The translations under genes were made by a program, and so were the position numbers. Below, piece after piece: positions 6,664-14,188 of a DNA stretch of 26,297 bases (within the stretch, counting starts at the first letter, position 1; every line of letters begins with the position of its first letter). The notes beneath the pieces are model-generated. The model was not told the DNA's origin. It made no database searches and was given only the letters and a program-made list of their open reading frames with translations. Location: the NCBI GenBank assembly GCA_031259605.1, contig JAIRLE010000198.1, positions 1 to 26,297 on the forward strand. The letters are read 5' to 3'. Origin of the DNA: Zoogloeaceae bacterium (GTDB lineage: Bacteria > Pseudomonadota > Gammaproteobacteria > Burkholderiales > Rhodocyclaceae).

Positions 6664-8430
6664 TTACATGCTGTCCGGGCAGGATACGCCCAATAGATTC
6701 ATGCCGTTCCGAATCACTTGCCGCACCGCCGCCGCCAGCGCCAGACGCGCCAGGCGTGTGGACTCGTCTGCCGCCAGTATGCGTTCGGCGTTGTACCAGG
6801 CGTGGAACCCGGCGGCCAGGTCTTTCAGGTAGAAGGCGATCTGGTGCGGCGCCAGGTCTTGCGCGGCGGACTCGATGATTTCCGGGAAGGCCGCAAGTTT
6901 GCCCGCCAGCGCCAGTTCGTGCTCGCTGGCAAGGCCATCCGTGGGCGCGCGCGTGAGCGTCGCCGCGTCGCCGCCCCATTCCCGCAGCACCGAAGCGATG
7001 CGCGCGTGGGCATACTGGATGTAATACACCGGATTTTCATTTGTCTGGCTCTTGGCGAGATCGAGATCGAAATCCAGATGCTGATCGGCTTTCCGCTGCA
7101 CATAGAAGAAGCGGCAGGCGTCGTTGCCCACTTCGTTGCGCAACTCGCGCAGGGTGACAAATTCACCGGAACGGGTGGACATGGGAACCTTCTGTCCGCC
7201 GCGATAGAGCACCGCGAACTGCACCAGCGCCACCTCGAGTTTGTCCGCATCCAGTCCCAGCGCCTGGATTGCGCCCGCGACCCGCGGGATGTAGCCGTGA
7301 TGATCCGCGCCCCAGATGTTGATGATCCGGTCGAAGCCGCGCTCGTACTTGTTCAGGTGGTAGGCGATGTCGGAAGCGAAATAGGTGTAGATGCCGTTTT
7401 CGCGCTGCGCGACCCGATCCTTTTCGTCGCCGAAGGCCGTGGATTTGAACCACTTCGCGCCATCCTGCGTATAAAGATGCCCGGCTTTGTCCAGCAGATC
7501 CACGCAACGCGCCACCAGTCCGGTGTCGAACAGCGCCTTTTCGGAGAACCAGACGTCGTAATGCACGCCAAATTCCTCCAGATCGCCGCGCCCGTCCGCG
7601 ATTTGCTCGGCCAGCACATGCTGATGCACGGCATTCCAGTCCTCGCCCAACAGCTTCTTGCCATTGGCGATGAGCGCGTCCAGATGGTGTTCGCGTTGTG
7701 TTTTTGCCGCGTCATCCTGGCGCGCCGCGTCGGGCAGTCCCGGCGTATCCGCCAGGACATCCGCCGCGGCGCGCACGTAACGCGCGCCGCGCATCGCGCG
7801 CAACTGCGCCGCCATGCCTCGCACGTAAGCGCCCTGATAGGCGTTGGGCGGGAAGGCGATGCCGGAGACATTCGACGCTTCCAGATAGCGCAGCCAGGTG
7901 GAAACCGCGAGAATATCCATTTGCCGTCCGGCGTCATTCACATAGTATTCCCGCGTCACATCCCAGCCGACAAAGGCGAGCAGTCTGGACAAGGAAGCGC
8001 CGCAGGCCGCGCCGCGCCCGTGTCCGACATGCAGCGGCCCGGTCGGGTTGGCGGAAACGAATTCCAGCAACACTTTTTTTCCGCCGCCCAGGGGCAGACG
8101 CCCGTAGGCTTCGCCTTCCGCCAGCACGTTGGCAATCACGCCGGTCTTGGCGGCGGCATCCAGCGTGAAATTGATGAAGCCCGCGCCCGCGATTTCCGCT
8201 TTTGCCACCAGGGCGGATACCGGCAGTTCCGCCAGCAGGCGCGCCGCCAGTTCGCGCGGATTCTTTTTCGACACGCGCGCCAGCCGCATCGCCAGGTTGC
8301 TGGCAAAATCGCCATGACTCGCGTCACGCGGGCGTTCCAGGAAAATGGGCATGTCGGCGGCCTCCGGCGTCACGCTTGCAAGGGCGCGGCGCAACAGGGC
8401 GGCAAGTTCGGTGCGTGGGTCGTGGGCCAT
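6664..8430 (-). CDS. argS: Arginyl-tRNA synthetase ArgS
   Basis: This class I synthetase charges tRNA-Arg with arginine in the cytoplasm. At 588 residues it has the usual length. It shows the N-terminal Add-1 domain (residues 1-90), the Rossmann-fold signature EFVSANPTGPLHVGHGRGA with the HIGH-type motif HVGH at 134-137, a KVPMSTRSGEFVTL stretch in place of a canonical KMSKS (normal for many ArgRS), and a C-terminal DALR anticodon-binding domain ending AVRQVIRNGMNLLGV. It is the first gene of an argS-SPOR-dsbA run. A TATAAT box lies about 30 bases upstream. No clear Shine-Dalgarno is seen before the ATG at 8430. Confidence 0.97.
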   Translation of the reverse strand: MAHDPRTELAALLRRALASVTPEAADMPIFLERPRDASHGDFASNLAMRLARVSKKNPRELAARLLAELPVSALVAKAEIAGAGFINFTLDAAAKTGVIANVLAEGEAYGRLPLGGGKKVLLEFVSANPTGPLHVGHGRGAACGASLSRLLAFVGWDVTREYYVNDAGRQMDILAVSTWLRYLEASNVSGIAFPPNAYQGAYVRGMAAQLRAMRGARYVRAAADVLADTPGLPDAARQDDAAKTQREHHLDALIANGKKLLGEDWNAVHQHVLAEQIADGRGDLEEFGVHYDVWFSEKALFDTGLVARCVDLLDKAGHLYTQDGAKWFKSTAFGDEKDRVAQRENGIYTYFASDIAYHLNKYERGFDRIINIWGADHHGYIPRVAGAIQALGLDADKLEVALVQFAVLYRGGQKVPMSTRSGEFVTLRELRNEVGNDACRFFYVQRKADQHLDFDLDLAKSQTNENPVYYIQYAHARIASVLREWGGDAATLTRAPTDGLASEHELALAGKLAAFPEIIESAAQDLAPHQIAFYLKDLAAGFHAWYNAERILAADESTRLARLALAAAVRQVIRNGMNLLGVSCPDSM

Positions 8431-8460
8431 TGACGGTCTGGCGTAAGGGAAAGGACGGCG

Positions 8461-8490
8461 ATTATACGGGGTTCAAGGGAGAGAAGACAG
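8461..8490 (-). promoter_or_regulatory. Likely sigma-70 promoter of argS
   Basis: A perfect TATAAT lies on the minus strand at 8466-8461. The -35 region 17 bases further out (about 8489-8484, TGTCTT) is poor. The leader to the argS ATG would be about 25 bases. Confidence 0.55.
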
Positions 8491-8531
8491 AAAAGCGCGG
8501 ACGGGGAAGTGTTACAGGTTGTCAGCCAGGT

Positions 8532-9368
8532 TCAGCTGAAGATGGTCGCGGCGTACTGGTAACGGGCTTCGATGGCGCCGAAGAAGGCGGAGCAATCCTT
8601 GCTCCAGTCCATGCCGAGGAGCGTATTCACGGCGGGCGAGAGGCACTCCACGCGGTTGACGTCGCGATTGGGCAAATCCAGCGCGTTGGCGATGAGTTCG
8701 GCCACATGGGTGACGGCGACCAGTTTTTGCGCGGCGGCTTCGTTGCTGGGCGCGTGATGATGTCCGATGGCGGCGGTGACATCCGCGGGCAGACGCCAGT
8801 GATGGGCGATCATTGCGCCGATGGTGCAGTGGTCGAAGCCGAACAGTTTCTTTTCGGCGGCGCAGATTTCCTTGCCGTGTACTTCCACCTGTAGCCGCGC
8901 CTGCTGGAATTCCAGCGGGTGGATGCAGCTCATCCACAATTGCCCCACGTCGTGCAGCAATCCGGCGACCAGCGCGACATGCGGATTGACCTCCACCCGT
9001 TTCGCCAGTTCCTGCGCGGCGATGCCAACGGCGAGGCTGTGTTCCCAGGAAAAGCGGGTGCGGCAGTGTCCGGCGAAACTCACCATGCTGGTGGTCAGCA
9101 CGATTTCCCGGATGCGGGTGAAGCCGATCAGGGAGACGGCGGTATAAATGTCGCGCACTTCCGGCCAGCCTTCGTAATACAGGATGCGATTGGCGGTGGA
9201 GAGGATGCGTCCGGCCACGACGGGATCGCGCTCCACGTGCCGCGCCAGGGTGAGCATGCTGGAGTTTTCGTCGTCGAGATCGGCGATCAGTTCGCTGATG
9301 ATGCGGGGAAAGGCGGGCAGCCGGGTGATGCTTTCCGGCAGTTCCGCGAGTTTGAGGTTGAGCGGCAT
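8532..9368 (-). CDS. HDOD domain protein
   Basis: This 278-residue protein is a stand-alone HDOD (HD-related output) domain, a helical fold used as a signalling output module in bacterial regulation. The N-terminal part matches the family: RLPAFPRIISELIADLDD, RHVERDPVVAGRILSTAN and VSLIGFTRIREIVL. Unlike many HDOD proteins it keeps several HD-superfamily residues: H110 (WEHSLAVG), H139-D140 (LLHDVGQLW), H180 and H203-205. Residual metal binding or phosphohydrolase activity is therefore possible but unproven. It lies 18 bases after a small gene that resembles another HD-signalling module, so the pair is probably an operon. The partner signal and target are unknown. No terminator is visible between it and argS. 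Confidence 0.88.
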   Translation of the reverse strand: MPLNLKLAELPESITRLPAFPRIISELIADLDDENSSMLTLARHVERDPVVAGRILSTANRILYYEGWPEVRDIYTAVSLIGFTRIREIVLTTSMVSFAGHCRTRFSWEHSLAVGIAAQELAKRVEVNPHVALVAGLLHDVGQLWMSCIHPLEFQQARLQVEVHGKEICAAEKKLFGFDHCTIGAMIAHHWRLPADVTAAIGHHHAPSNEAAAQKLVAVTHVAELIANALDLPNRDVNRVECLSPAVNTLLGMDWSKDCSAFFGAIEARYQYAATIFS

Positions 9369-9386
9369 GGTGTTCTCGACGGATTT

Positions 9387-9713
9387 TCAGACGAGGCGAT
9401 AGGCGCGCACGGCTTCATAGAAGGCGCGGGTTTCGGGATGTTCCAGATCGGCGTTGCAGAAAATCCTGTCCAGTCGCGCGGCTTGCGTGGCGATGTGCTG
9501 GGCGCGCAGGACATCGCCGCGCGTGTCTTCCTCGGCAATGCAGAGGTAGTGCGCGTGGTGCGCGCGCAATTGCGCGAGATTGCTTTCGGTGAGTTCGTGT
9601 CCGGCGGGCAGCATCAACACCGTGACCTGACGCTCGCTGATAATGGCGGGCCTGGCCAGCGTCATTCCGGCGCGCACCGAAAAAAGGGGAAGATAAACCT
9701 GACGAATGGTCAT
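9387..9713 (-). CDS. Small protein resembling the N-terminal module of HD-GYP/HDOD proteins
   Basis: The 108-residue product begins MTIRQVYLPLFSVRAGMTLA. It contains the pattern LxPGMxLAxPxxxxxxxxLLPxGxxLT seen at the N terminus of many HD-GYP phosphodiesterases (here VRAGMTLARPAI, then MLPAGHELTESNLAQLRAH), followed by a helical C terminus with HPETRAFYEAVRAYRLV. No HD or GYP motif is present, so it is the accessory module alone. It precedes the HDOD gene by 18 bases, and I infer the two act together, perhaps as a split signalling protein. The start at 9713 gives a protein matching the module boundary; upstream in-frame codons run into the intergenic repeat and are rejected. Confidence 0.7.
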   Translation of the reverse strand: MTIRQVYLPLFSVRAGMTLARPAIISERQVTVLMLPAGHELTESNLAQLRAHHAHYLCIAEEDTRGDVLRAQHIATQAARLDRIFCNADLEHPETRAFYEAVRAYRLV

Positions 9714-9744
9714 GCCGCGGACACCGAAGGACAAAACAGGCCTG

Positions 9745-9750
9745 ATTTTA
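9745..9750 (-). promoter_or_regulatory. Candidate -10 box for the HDOD operon
   Basis: TAAAAT on the minus strand (9750-9745) lies about 32 bases before the ATG at 9713. No recognisable -35 sequence is present at 16-18 bases distance, so this is a weak call. Confidence 0.3.
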
Positions 9751-9872
9751 ACCGAAACCGGAAAGAACGGATATTCACACGTTGGATTACCCCCCCCATT
9801 GCGCCAGGGCGAGCGCATATCCATTCGCGCTGTTGAAGGAAGGCAAGCCCTCTCCCGGTCGCGGCCGGGGTT

Positions 9873-9947
9873 TCGACCGTAGTCATTCTCGAGGGGAGAG
9901 AAACCCCTTCCCAATGGAGTTTGACCGGCAGCCCTGAAGGGCTGCCG
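9873..9947. repeat. Dispersed intergenic repeat, copy 1, with a perfect hairpin
   Basis: This 75-base segment is about 80 % identical to 25367-25443. Its right end is an exact 22-base palindrome (9926-9947): arms CGGCAGCCCT and AGGGCTGCCG around GA. The left part has a GAGGGGA...CCCCTTCCC pairing and a CATTC block also found in copy 2. Both copies lie between a minus-strand gene start and a + strand gene start, in the same orientation. The hairpin is not followed by a T run, so it is not a standard terminator. I infer a non-coding repeat family of this genome. Confidence 0.7.
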
Positions 9948-10009
9948 CTGATTTCTTGCTGCGATTGCCCCGGCTGCATTCTTGCCTTCCGATCCTTGCT
10001 TTCGTTTCC

Positions 10010-10020
10010 TGATATATAAT
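10010..10020 (+). promoter_or_regulatory. Promoter -10 region of the rpsF operon
   Basis: TATAAT at 10015-10020 is perfect and overlaps a TGA-TATATA extended -10 reading (10010-10018). The best -35 look-alike, TTGCTT at 9996-10001, is only 13 bases away, so the promoter probably leans on the -10 element. The leader to rpsF is about 60 bases. Confidence 0.55.
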
Positions 10021-10038
10021 CACGGGTTTTTCAACCTT

Positions 10039-10071
10039 GCCCCACTGGAAAAGCATGACCGGGGGGCTTTT
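10039..10071 (+). promoter_or_regulatory. Structured rpsF leader hairpin (candidate S6:S18 autoregulatory element)
   Basis: GCCCC and CTGG on the left pair with CCGG and GGGGC on the right (10039-10067), giving nine base pairs interrupted by one bulged A, with a 10-base loop. TTTT follows at 10068-10071 and the rpsF AAGGAG begins eight bases later. In many bacteria the S6:S18 complex binds an rpsF leader hairpin with a CCG element; here GACCGG occupies the 3' arm. The structure is read from sequence; the binding role is inferred. An attenuator is the alternative. Confidence 0.4.
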
Positions 10072-10087
10072 GCCACAAGGAGTGTTC

Positions 10088-10519
10088 ATGCGCCATTACG
10101 AAATTGTCTTTATTGTCCATCCGGACCACAGCGAGCAGGTGCCGGCAATGGTGGAACGCTATCGCGCGCTGATCGCCGGGCGCGGCGGACAGATTCATCG
10201 GCTGGAGGACTGGGGGCGGCGGCAACTGGCCTATGCCATCGAGAAAATCCACAAGGCGCACTACGTGCTGATGAACATCGAATGCGACAGCGAAACGCTG
10301 GCGGAACTGGAACATGGTTTCAAGTTCAACGACGCAGTGCTGCGCAGCCTTACCGTCAAGATGAAACATGCGGTCACCTCGCTTTCGCCCATGATGAAGG
10401 ATGACAAATCCAGGTCCATGCTGGCGGAAGAGAGCGCCGAGGTCGAAGCCGCGGCAGTTGTGGAAGAACCGGCGTCGGCTGCGGCGGAGACGAGCGCCGC
10501 AAGTCTCGCGGAATCCTGA
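10088..10519 (+). CDS. rpsF: 30S ribosomal protein S6
   Basis: S6 binds 16S rRNA with S18 in the platform of the small subunit. The 143-residue product starts MRHYEIVFIVHPDHSEQ and has the typical LEDWGRRQLAYAIEKIHKAHYVLMNIE core and the AVLRSLTVKMKHAVTSLSPMMK segment. From about residue 112 it carries an extra tail rich in Ala and Glu (EESAEVEAAAVVEEPASAAA), longer than the roughly 95-135 residues of most family members. The start has AAGGAG seven bases before the ATG; an in-frame ATG 17 codons upstream lies in the leader hairpin and is rejected. First gene of rpsF-priB-rpsR-rplI. Confidence 0.95.
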   Translation: MRHYEIVFIVHPDHSEQVPAMVERYRALIAGRGGQIHRLEDWGRRQLAYAIEKIHKAHYVLMNIECDSETLAELEHGFKFNDAVLRSLTVKMKHAVTSLSPMMKDDKSRSMLAEESAEVEAAAVVEEPASAAAETSAASLAES

Positions 10520-10549
10520 TTTTTTCAGCGCGCGTGTTGAGGTTTTCTT

Positions 10550-10882
10550 CTGAACCAGCTTCGGATTACCGCGCAACTGGCGGAAAAGAAGCCGTTGCGT
10601 TACACCCCGGCGGGGATTCCGCTTGCCGAAGGGCGCATTCTGCACCGGTCGGAACAGATGGAAGCCGGAACGCTCCGGCAAACCGTCTGCGAAATGCCCG
10701 TGCTGGCGCTGGGCGAGATGGCGCACTGGCTGAACGCCGCGCCCCTGGGCGTGGAATTCCGGCTTTCCGGATTTCTGGCCGCGAAGAGCCGCAACAGCAA
10801 AACGCTCGTATTACACGTACAAACAATTGATTTTTTGGAAGGAAAAGAAAATGGCCCGATTCTTCAAGAAGAAGGAAGATGA
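10550..10882 (+). CDS. priB: Primosomal replication protein PriB, apparently with a CTG start
   Basis: PriB is a dimeric OB-fold single-strand DNA-binding protein that stabilises PriA at stalled forks. The sequence has the betaproteobacterial PriB hallmarks: LRYTPAGIPLAEGRILHRS, LALGEMAHWLNAAPLGVEFRLSGFLAAKSRNSKTLVLHV. Family members start about 15 residues before RYTPAGIP. Here the in-frame codons between the last stop (TGA, 10538) and a TTG at 10595 contain no ATG, GTG or TTG. The codon at the expected place is CTG (10550), followed by AACCAGCTTCGG and preceded by GAGG nine bases upstream. I therefore call a CTG start, giving 110 residues. Starting at TTG 10595 would remove the first beta strand. 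The 3' end overlaps rpsR by 32 bases. Confidence 0.85.
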   Translation: MNQLRITAQLAEKKPLRYTPAGIPLAEGRILHRSEQMEAGTLRQTVCEMPVLALGEMAHWLNAAPLGVEFRLSGFLAAKSRNSKTLVLHVQTIDFLEGKENGPILQEEGR

Positions 10883-11126
10883 CAAGAAAAAACGGCGCGG
10901 CGGCGGACTCTTCAAACGCCGCAAATTCTGCCGTTTTACCGCCGAGAAGGTGGAGCAGATCGATTACAAGGACGTGGAAGTCCTGAAGGAATACATCCAG
11001 GAAAACGCCAAGATCATGCCGGCGCGTCTGACCGGCACCAAGGCGGGCTACCAGCGGCAGTTGTCCGTCGCCATCAAGCGCGCCCGCTTTCTGGCGCTCT
11101 TGCCCTACACCGACAACCACCAGTAA
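10851..11126 (+). CDS. rpsR: 30S ribosomal protein S18
   Basis: S18 pairs with S6 on the small-subunit platform. The 91-residue product has the family core FKRRKFCRFTAEKVEQIDYKD and PARLTGTKAGYQRQLSVAIKRARFLALLPY, with a lysine-rich N terminus (ARFFKKKEDDKKKRRGGG). The start was chosen at MARFF, preceded by GGAAGGAAAAGAAA; the ATG lies inside the priB 3' end, so the two are probably translationally coupled. Confidence 0.96.
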   Translation: MARFFKKKEDDKKKRRGGGLFKRRKFCRFTAEKVEQIDYKDVEVLKEYIQENAKIMPARLTGTKAGYQRQLSVAIKRARFLALLPYTDNHQ

Positions 11127-11138
11127 GGAGCGACCCGC

Positions 11139-11585
11139 ATGCAAATCATTCTGCTCGAAAAAGTCGCCAACCTTGGAGAACTCGGCGAAGTGGTCAAGGT
11201 GAAGGACGGCTACGCCCGTAATTTCCTGATCCCGCAAAAGAAGGCCAAACGCGCCACCCCCGCGGCGCTGGCTGAATTCGAGGCCCGCCGCGCCGAACTG
11301 GAAAAAATTCAGGCCGGAAAACTCGCCGCCGCCCAGGCCGTGGCCGAAAAGCTGGAAGGCATCAGCCTCACCATCAAGCGCAAATCCGCGATGGATGGCC
11401 GCCTCTTCGGCTCCGTGACCCATCACGACATCGCCGAAGCCCTGCTGGCGCTTGGTTTTACCGTCGACAAGGGACATGTGCGCATGCCCGGAGGCCCGCT
11501 GAAGACTACCGGCGAATTTCCGCTGGAAGTCGCGCTGCATACCGACGTGTCGGCAACGGTCAATGTGACGGTAGCGGGCGAATAG
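11139..11585 (+). CDS. rplI: 50S ribosomal protein L9
   Basis: L9 binds 23S rRNA near the L1 stalk and helps maintain frame. The 148-residue length is standard. The N-terminal domain shows MQIILLEKVANLGELGEVVKVKDGYARNFLIPQKKA, and a long helix (about 40-75) links it to the C-terminal domain with DGRLFGSVTHHDIAEAL and HVRMPGGPLKTTGEF. It lies 12 bases after rpsR with AAGGAG before the ATG and is the last gene of the operon; a hairpin terminator follows. dnaB, a frequent next neighbour, is absent. Confidence 0.97.
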   Translation: MQIILLEKVANLGELGEVVKVKDGYARNFLIPQKKAKRATPAALAEFEARRAELEKIQAGKLAAAQAVAEKLEGISLTIKRKSAMDGRLFGSVTHHDIAEALLALGFTVDKGHVRMPGGPLKTTGEFPLEVALHTDVSATVNVTVAGE

Positions 11586-11630
11586 CCGACTTTTCCCGGT
11601 CTTGTCCCGGTCTTGTCCGTATCGTGCTGA

Positions 11631-11665
11631 AAAACCCCGTCCGTTCCGTACGCGCGGGGGTTTTC
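11631..11665. terminator. Terminator of the ribosomal operon
   Basis: AAAACCCC (11631-11638) pairs with GGGGTTTT (11657-11664), with an 18-base loop that can pair further inside. T-rich on the + strand and A-rich at its left side, it can act in both directions. Just upstream, CCCGGTCTTGT occurs twice in tandem (11595-11616). The rest of the gap to parC (11740) shows nothing else. Confidence 0.6.
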
Positions 11666-11739
11666 ATCGCGGCGTTCTTGCGTGTCGCCGCGATGGCGTG
11701 ACGCGCTTCCAGCCATTTGACGCGTAGTGTCCGCTCAAT

Positions 11740-14184
11740 ATGTCCATCGATGATCCGCTGACGCCCGACCTGTTTGCCGCGCCGGATTCGCCGGTACTTT
11801 CCGGCGTTCATCCCGCCCCGCCCGCGCCGCCGCCGGGATTGCCCGCGCGCATCCAGGACGGGGACGACGGCGCGAGCGTGCTGTTGCACGAATCCGCCCT
11901 GCGCGATTATCTGGAATACGCGGTGGCGGTGGTCAAGGGACGCGCCCTGCCGAATGTGAAGGACGGCATGAAACCGGTACAGCGGCGGGTGCTTTTCGCC
12001 ATGCGGGAACTGGGGCTTTCCGCCGCCGCCAAGCCGGTCAAGTCCGCGCGCGTGGTGGGCGACGTCATCGGCAAATATCATCCGCACGGCGACGTCTCCG
12101 CCTACGAGGCGATGGTGCGCGTGGCGCAGCCCTTCACGTTGCGCTATCCGCTGGTCGACGGCCAGGGCAATTTTGGCTCGCGTGATGGCGATAATGCCGC
12201 TGCCATGCGCTATACGGAAGCGCGCCTGATGCCCATCGCCGATCTGTTGCTGGCGGAAATCGACGAAGGCGCCGTGGATTTCCAGCCCAATTACGATGGC
12301 GCGTTTGAAGAACCGGCCTTCTTGCCGGCACGGTTGCCCTTCGTCCTGCTGAATGGCGCTTCCGGCATTGCCGTGGGCATGGCGACGGAAATGCCGCCGC
12401 ACAATCTCGGGGAAGTCGCCGCTGCCGCCATCCACCTGCTGCAACACCCGGAGGCGGCGCTGGAAGATTTGCTCGCGCATCTTGCCGGTCCCGATTATCC
12501 CGGCGGCGGGCAGATTATTTCTCCCGCCGCCGACATCGCCGCCGCCTATCGCGCGGGCCGGGGCAGCCTCCGGGTGCGGGCGCGTTACGAGATTGAGGAA
12601 CTGGCGCGTGGCGCGTGGCAGGTGGTGTTTACGGAATTGCCGCCGGGCGTTTCCTCGGCAAGGGTGCAATCCGAAGTGGGCGCGATTACCAATCCCCAAC
12701 CCCGCGCGGGCAAAAAGGCCGTCGAGCAGTCCGCCGCTCAGCTGAAGGCGTTGTTTGCCTCGCAACTGGACAAGATGCGCGATGAATCCGGCAAGGACGA
12801 CGCGGTGCGGCTGGTGTTCGAACCCGCCAGTTCGCGGCAGAACCGGGAGGAATTCATTGCCCTGTTGCTGGCGCATACCAGTCTGGAAGTCAACGCGCCG
12901 ATTAATCTGGTGGCGGTGGGGCTGGATGGCCGTCCCTGCCAGAAGTCGCTGCCGGAAATCCTCGGCGAATGGTGTCGTTTCCGCGTCCGCACCGTGGCGC
13001 GGCGCACCCGTTACCGCCTGGAAAAGACGCAGGAGCGCATTCATATCCTGGAAGGACGGCACATTGTCTTTCTGAATATCGACGCGGTGATCCGCCTCAT
13101 CCGCGAAGCGGACGACCCCAAGGCAGCGCTGGCGGCGCGGTTTTCACTGTCCGAACGGCAGGCGGAGGATATTCTGGAGATTCGCCTGCGCCAATTGGCG
13201 CGGCTGGAAGGCATCAAAATCGAGCAGGAACTGGTCAAGCTGCGCGCGGAACAGGCGACGCTGGAAGCCCTTCTGGCGGACGAATCAAGGCTCAAGAGAC
13301 AGGTGATGCGCGAAATCCGCGAAGACGCGCAAAAATACGGCGATCCCCGGCGCACCCTGATCCAGCCCGCGCCGGCGGCCTCGCGCGCCGAAACCACCGC
13401 CATTGCCGACGAACCCGTCAGCGTCATCGTTTCCGAAAAAGGCTGGGCCAGGGTGCGCCAGGGACACGCGCTGGATTTATCCGGCATCGCCTTCAAGGAC
13501 GGCGATCGGCTGGGCGTCGTCCATGAATGCCGTTCGGTGGACGCGCTGGCGATTCTCGCGGACGATGGCCGCGCCTACACGGTTGCCGTGGCGCAGCTTC
13601 CCGATGGCCGCGGCATGGGCGTGCCGCTGTCTTCCTTTGTGGAAATGGGGAGCGGACGCATTGCGCACGTGCTGGCGGGAAGCGCGGAGGGCGAATGGCT
13701 GATCGCCAAAAGCTCCGGTTACGGCTTCATTTGCGCCCTTGCCGACCTGCTTTCGCGCCAGAAGGCGGGCAAGGCGTTTCTCAGCATGGAAAAAAACGCC
13801 CGCATCCTGCCTCCGCAGGCGCTCGCGGCAGGGAGCGCCCGCGCCTTCCTGGCGGCGTTGTCCAGCGATTCCCGCCTGCTGGTTTTCCCGCTGGAACAGA
13901 TGAAGCGGCTTTCCGGCGGCAAGGGTGTGCGGATCATGGGCGTCAAGGGCGATGAAACCTTGCTGCAAGTCCTGGTCAGTTCTGCTCCGGCAGTCAAAAT
14001 CCGCGGCACATTCCGCAACAAGCCGAAGGAAATTTTCTCCGATTCCCGCCACCACGGCCAACGCGCCCGCCGCGGCACGGGTATCGGCCTCATCAAGGAC
14101 CCCGTGCTGCAACAGGCCAATACGCGGGAAACGCCGGAAGACACACCGCCAAGCGTCGCATCCCCGATGATTCGATCCGAGTGA
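11740..14184 (+). CDS. parC: DNA topoisomerase IV subunit A (ParC)
   Basis: ParC is the breakage-reunion subunit that, with ParE ATPase, decatenates daughter chromosomes. The 814-residue product has a Pro-rich N-terminal extension (1-45), then the winged-helix/tower core: ALPNVKDGMKPVQRRVLFAM, VGDVIGKYHPHGDV, NFGSRDGDNAAAMRYTEARL with the catalytic Y158, and LLNGASGIAVGMATEMPPHN. A coiled-coil region with IEQELVKLRAEQATLEALL precedes a short C-terminal beta-pinwheel of the ParC rather than GyrA type. In the quinolone-determining region, V119 occupies the place of E. coli S80, while D118 and E123 are kept. The ATG lacks a strong ribosome site. It stands alone; parE is not in the window. Confidence 0.93.
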   Translation: MSIDDPLTPDLFAAPDSPVLSGVHPAPPAPPPGLPARIQDGDDGASVLLHESALRDYLEYAVAVVKGRALPNVKDGMKPVQRRVLFAMRELGLSAAAKPVKSARVVGDVIGKYHPHGDVSAYEAMVRVAQPFTLRYPLVDGQGNFGSRDGDNAAAMRYTEARLMPIADLLLAEIDEGAVDFQPNYDGAFEEPAFLPARLPFVLLNGASGIAVGMATEMPPHNLGEVAAAAIHLLQHPEAALEDLLAHLAGPDYPGGGQIISPAADIAAAYRAGRGSLRVRARYEIEELARGAWQVVFTELPPGVSSARVQSEVGAITNPQPRAGKKAVEQSAAQLKALFASQLDKMRDESGKDDAVRLVFEPASSRQNREEFIALLLAHTSLEVNAPINLVAVGLDGRPCQKSLPEILGEWCRFRVRTVARRTRYRLEKTQERIHILEGRHIVFLNIDAVIRLIREADDPKAALAARFSLSERQAEDILEIRLRQLARLEGIKIEQELVKLRAEQATLEALLADESRLKRQVMREIREDAQKYGDPRRTLIQPAPAASRAETTAIADEPVSVIVSEKGWARVRQGHALDLSGIAFKDGDRLGVVHECRSVDALAILADDGRAYTVAVAQLPDGRGMGVPLSSFVEMGSGRIAHVLAGSAEGEWLIAKSSGYGFICALADLLSRQKAGKAFLSMEKNARILPPQALAAGSARAFLAALSSDSRLLVFPLEQMKRLSGGKGVRIMGVKGDETLLQVLVSSAPAVKIRGTFRNKPKEIFSDSRHHGQRARRGTGIGLIKDPVLQQANTRETPEDTPPSVASPMIRSE

Positions 14185-14188
14185 GCGC

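Noticed and set aside
5273..8433. Long + strand open frames (5273-6832 and 6718-8433) opposite the dsbA, SPOR and argS genes
   Set aside because: They are exact antisense shadows of genes with clear homology; high G+C removes stop codons in these frames. No family features are seen in their products.
9790..9797. C8 homopolymer in the gap before rpsF, possible phase-variation tract
   Set aside because: It lies in non-coding DNA, 75 bases before the HDOD operon start and not between -10 and -35 boxes. One tract of eight is weak evidence.
11595..11616. CCCGGTCTTGT in two tandem copies after rplI
   Set aside because: Only two units, adjacent to a terminator; too short to support a repeat element or binding-site array.
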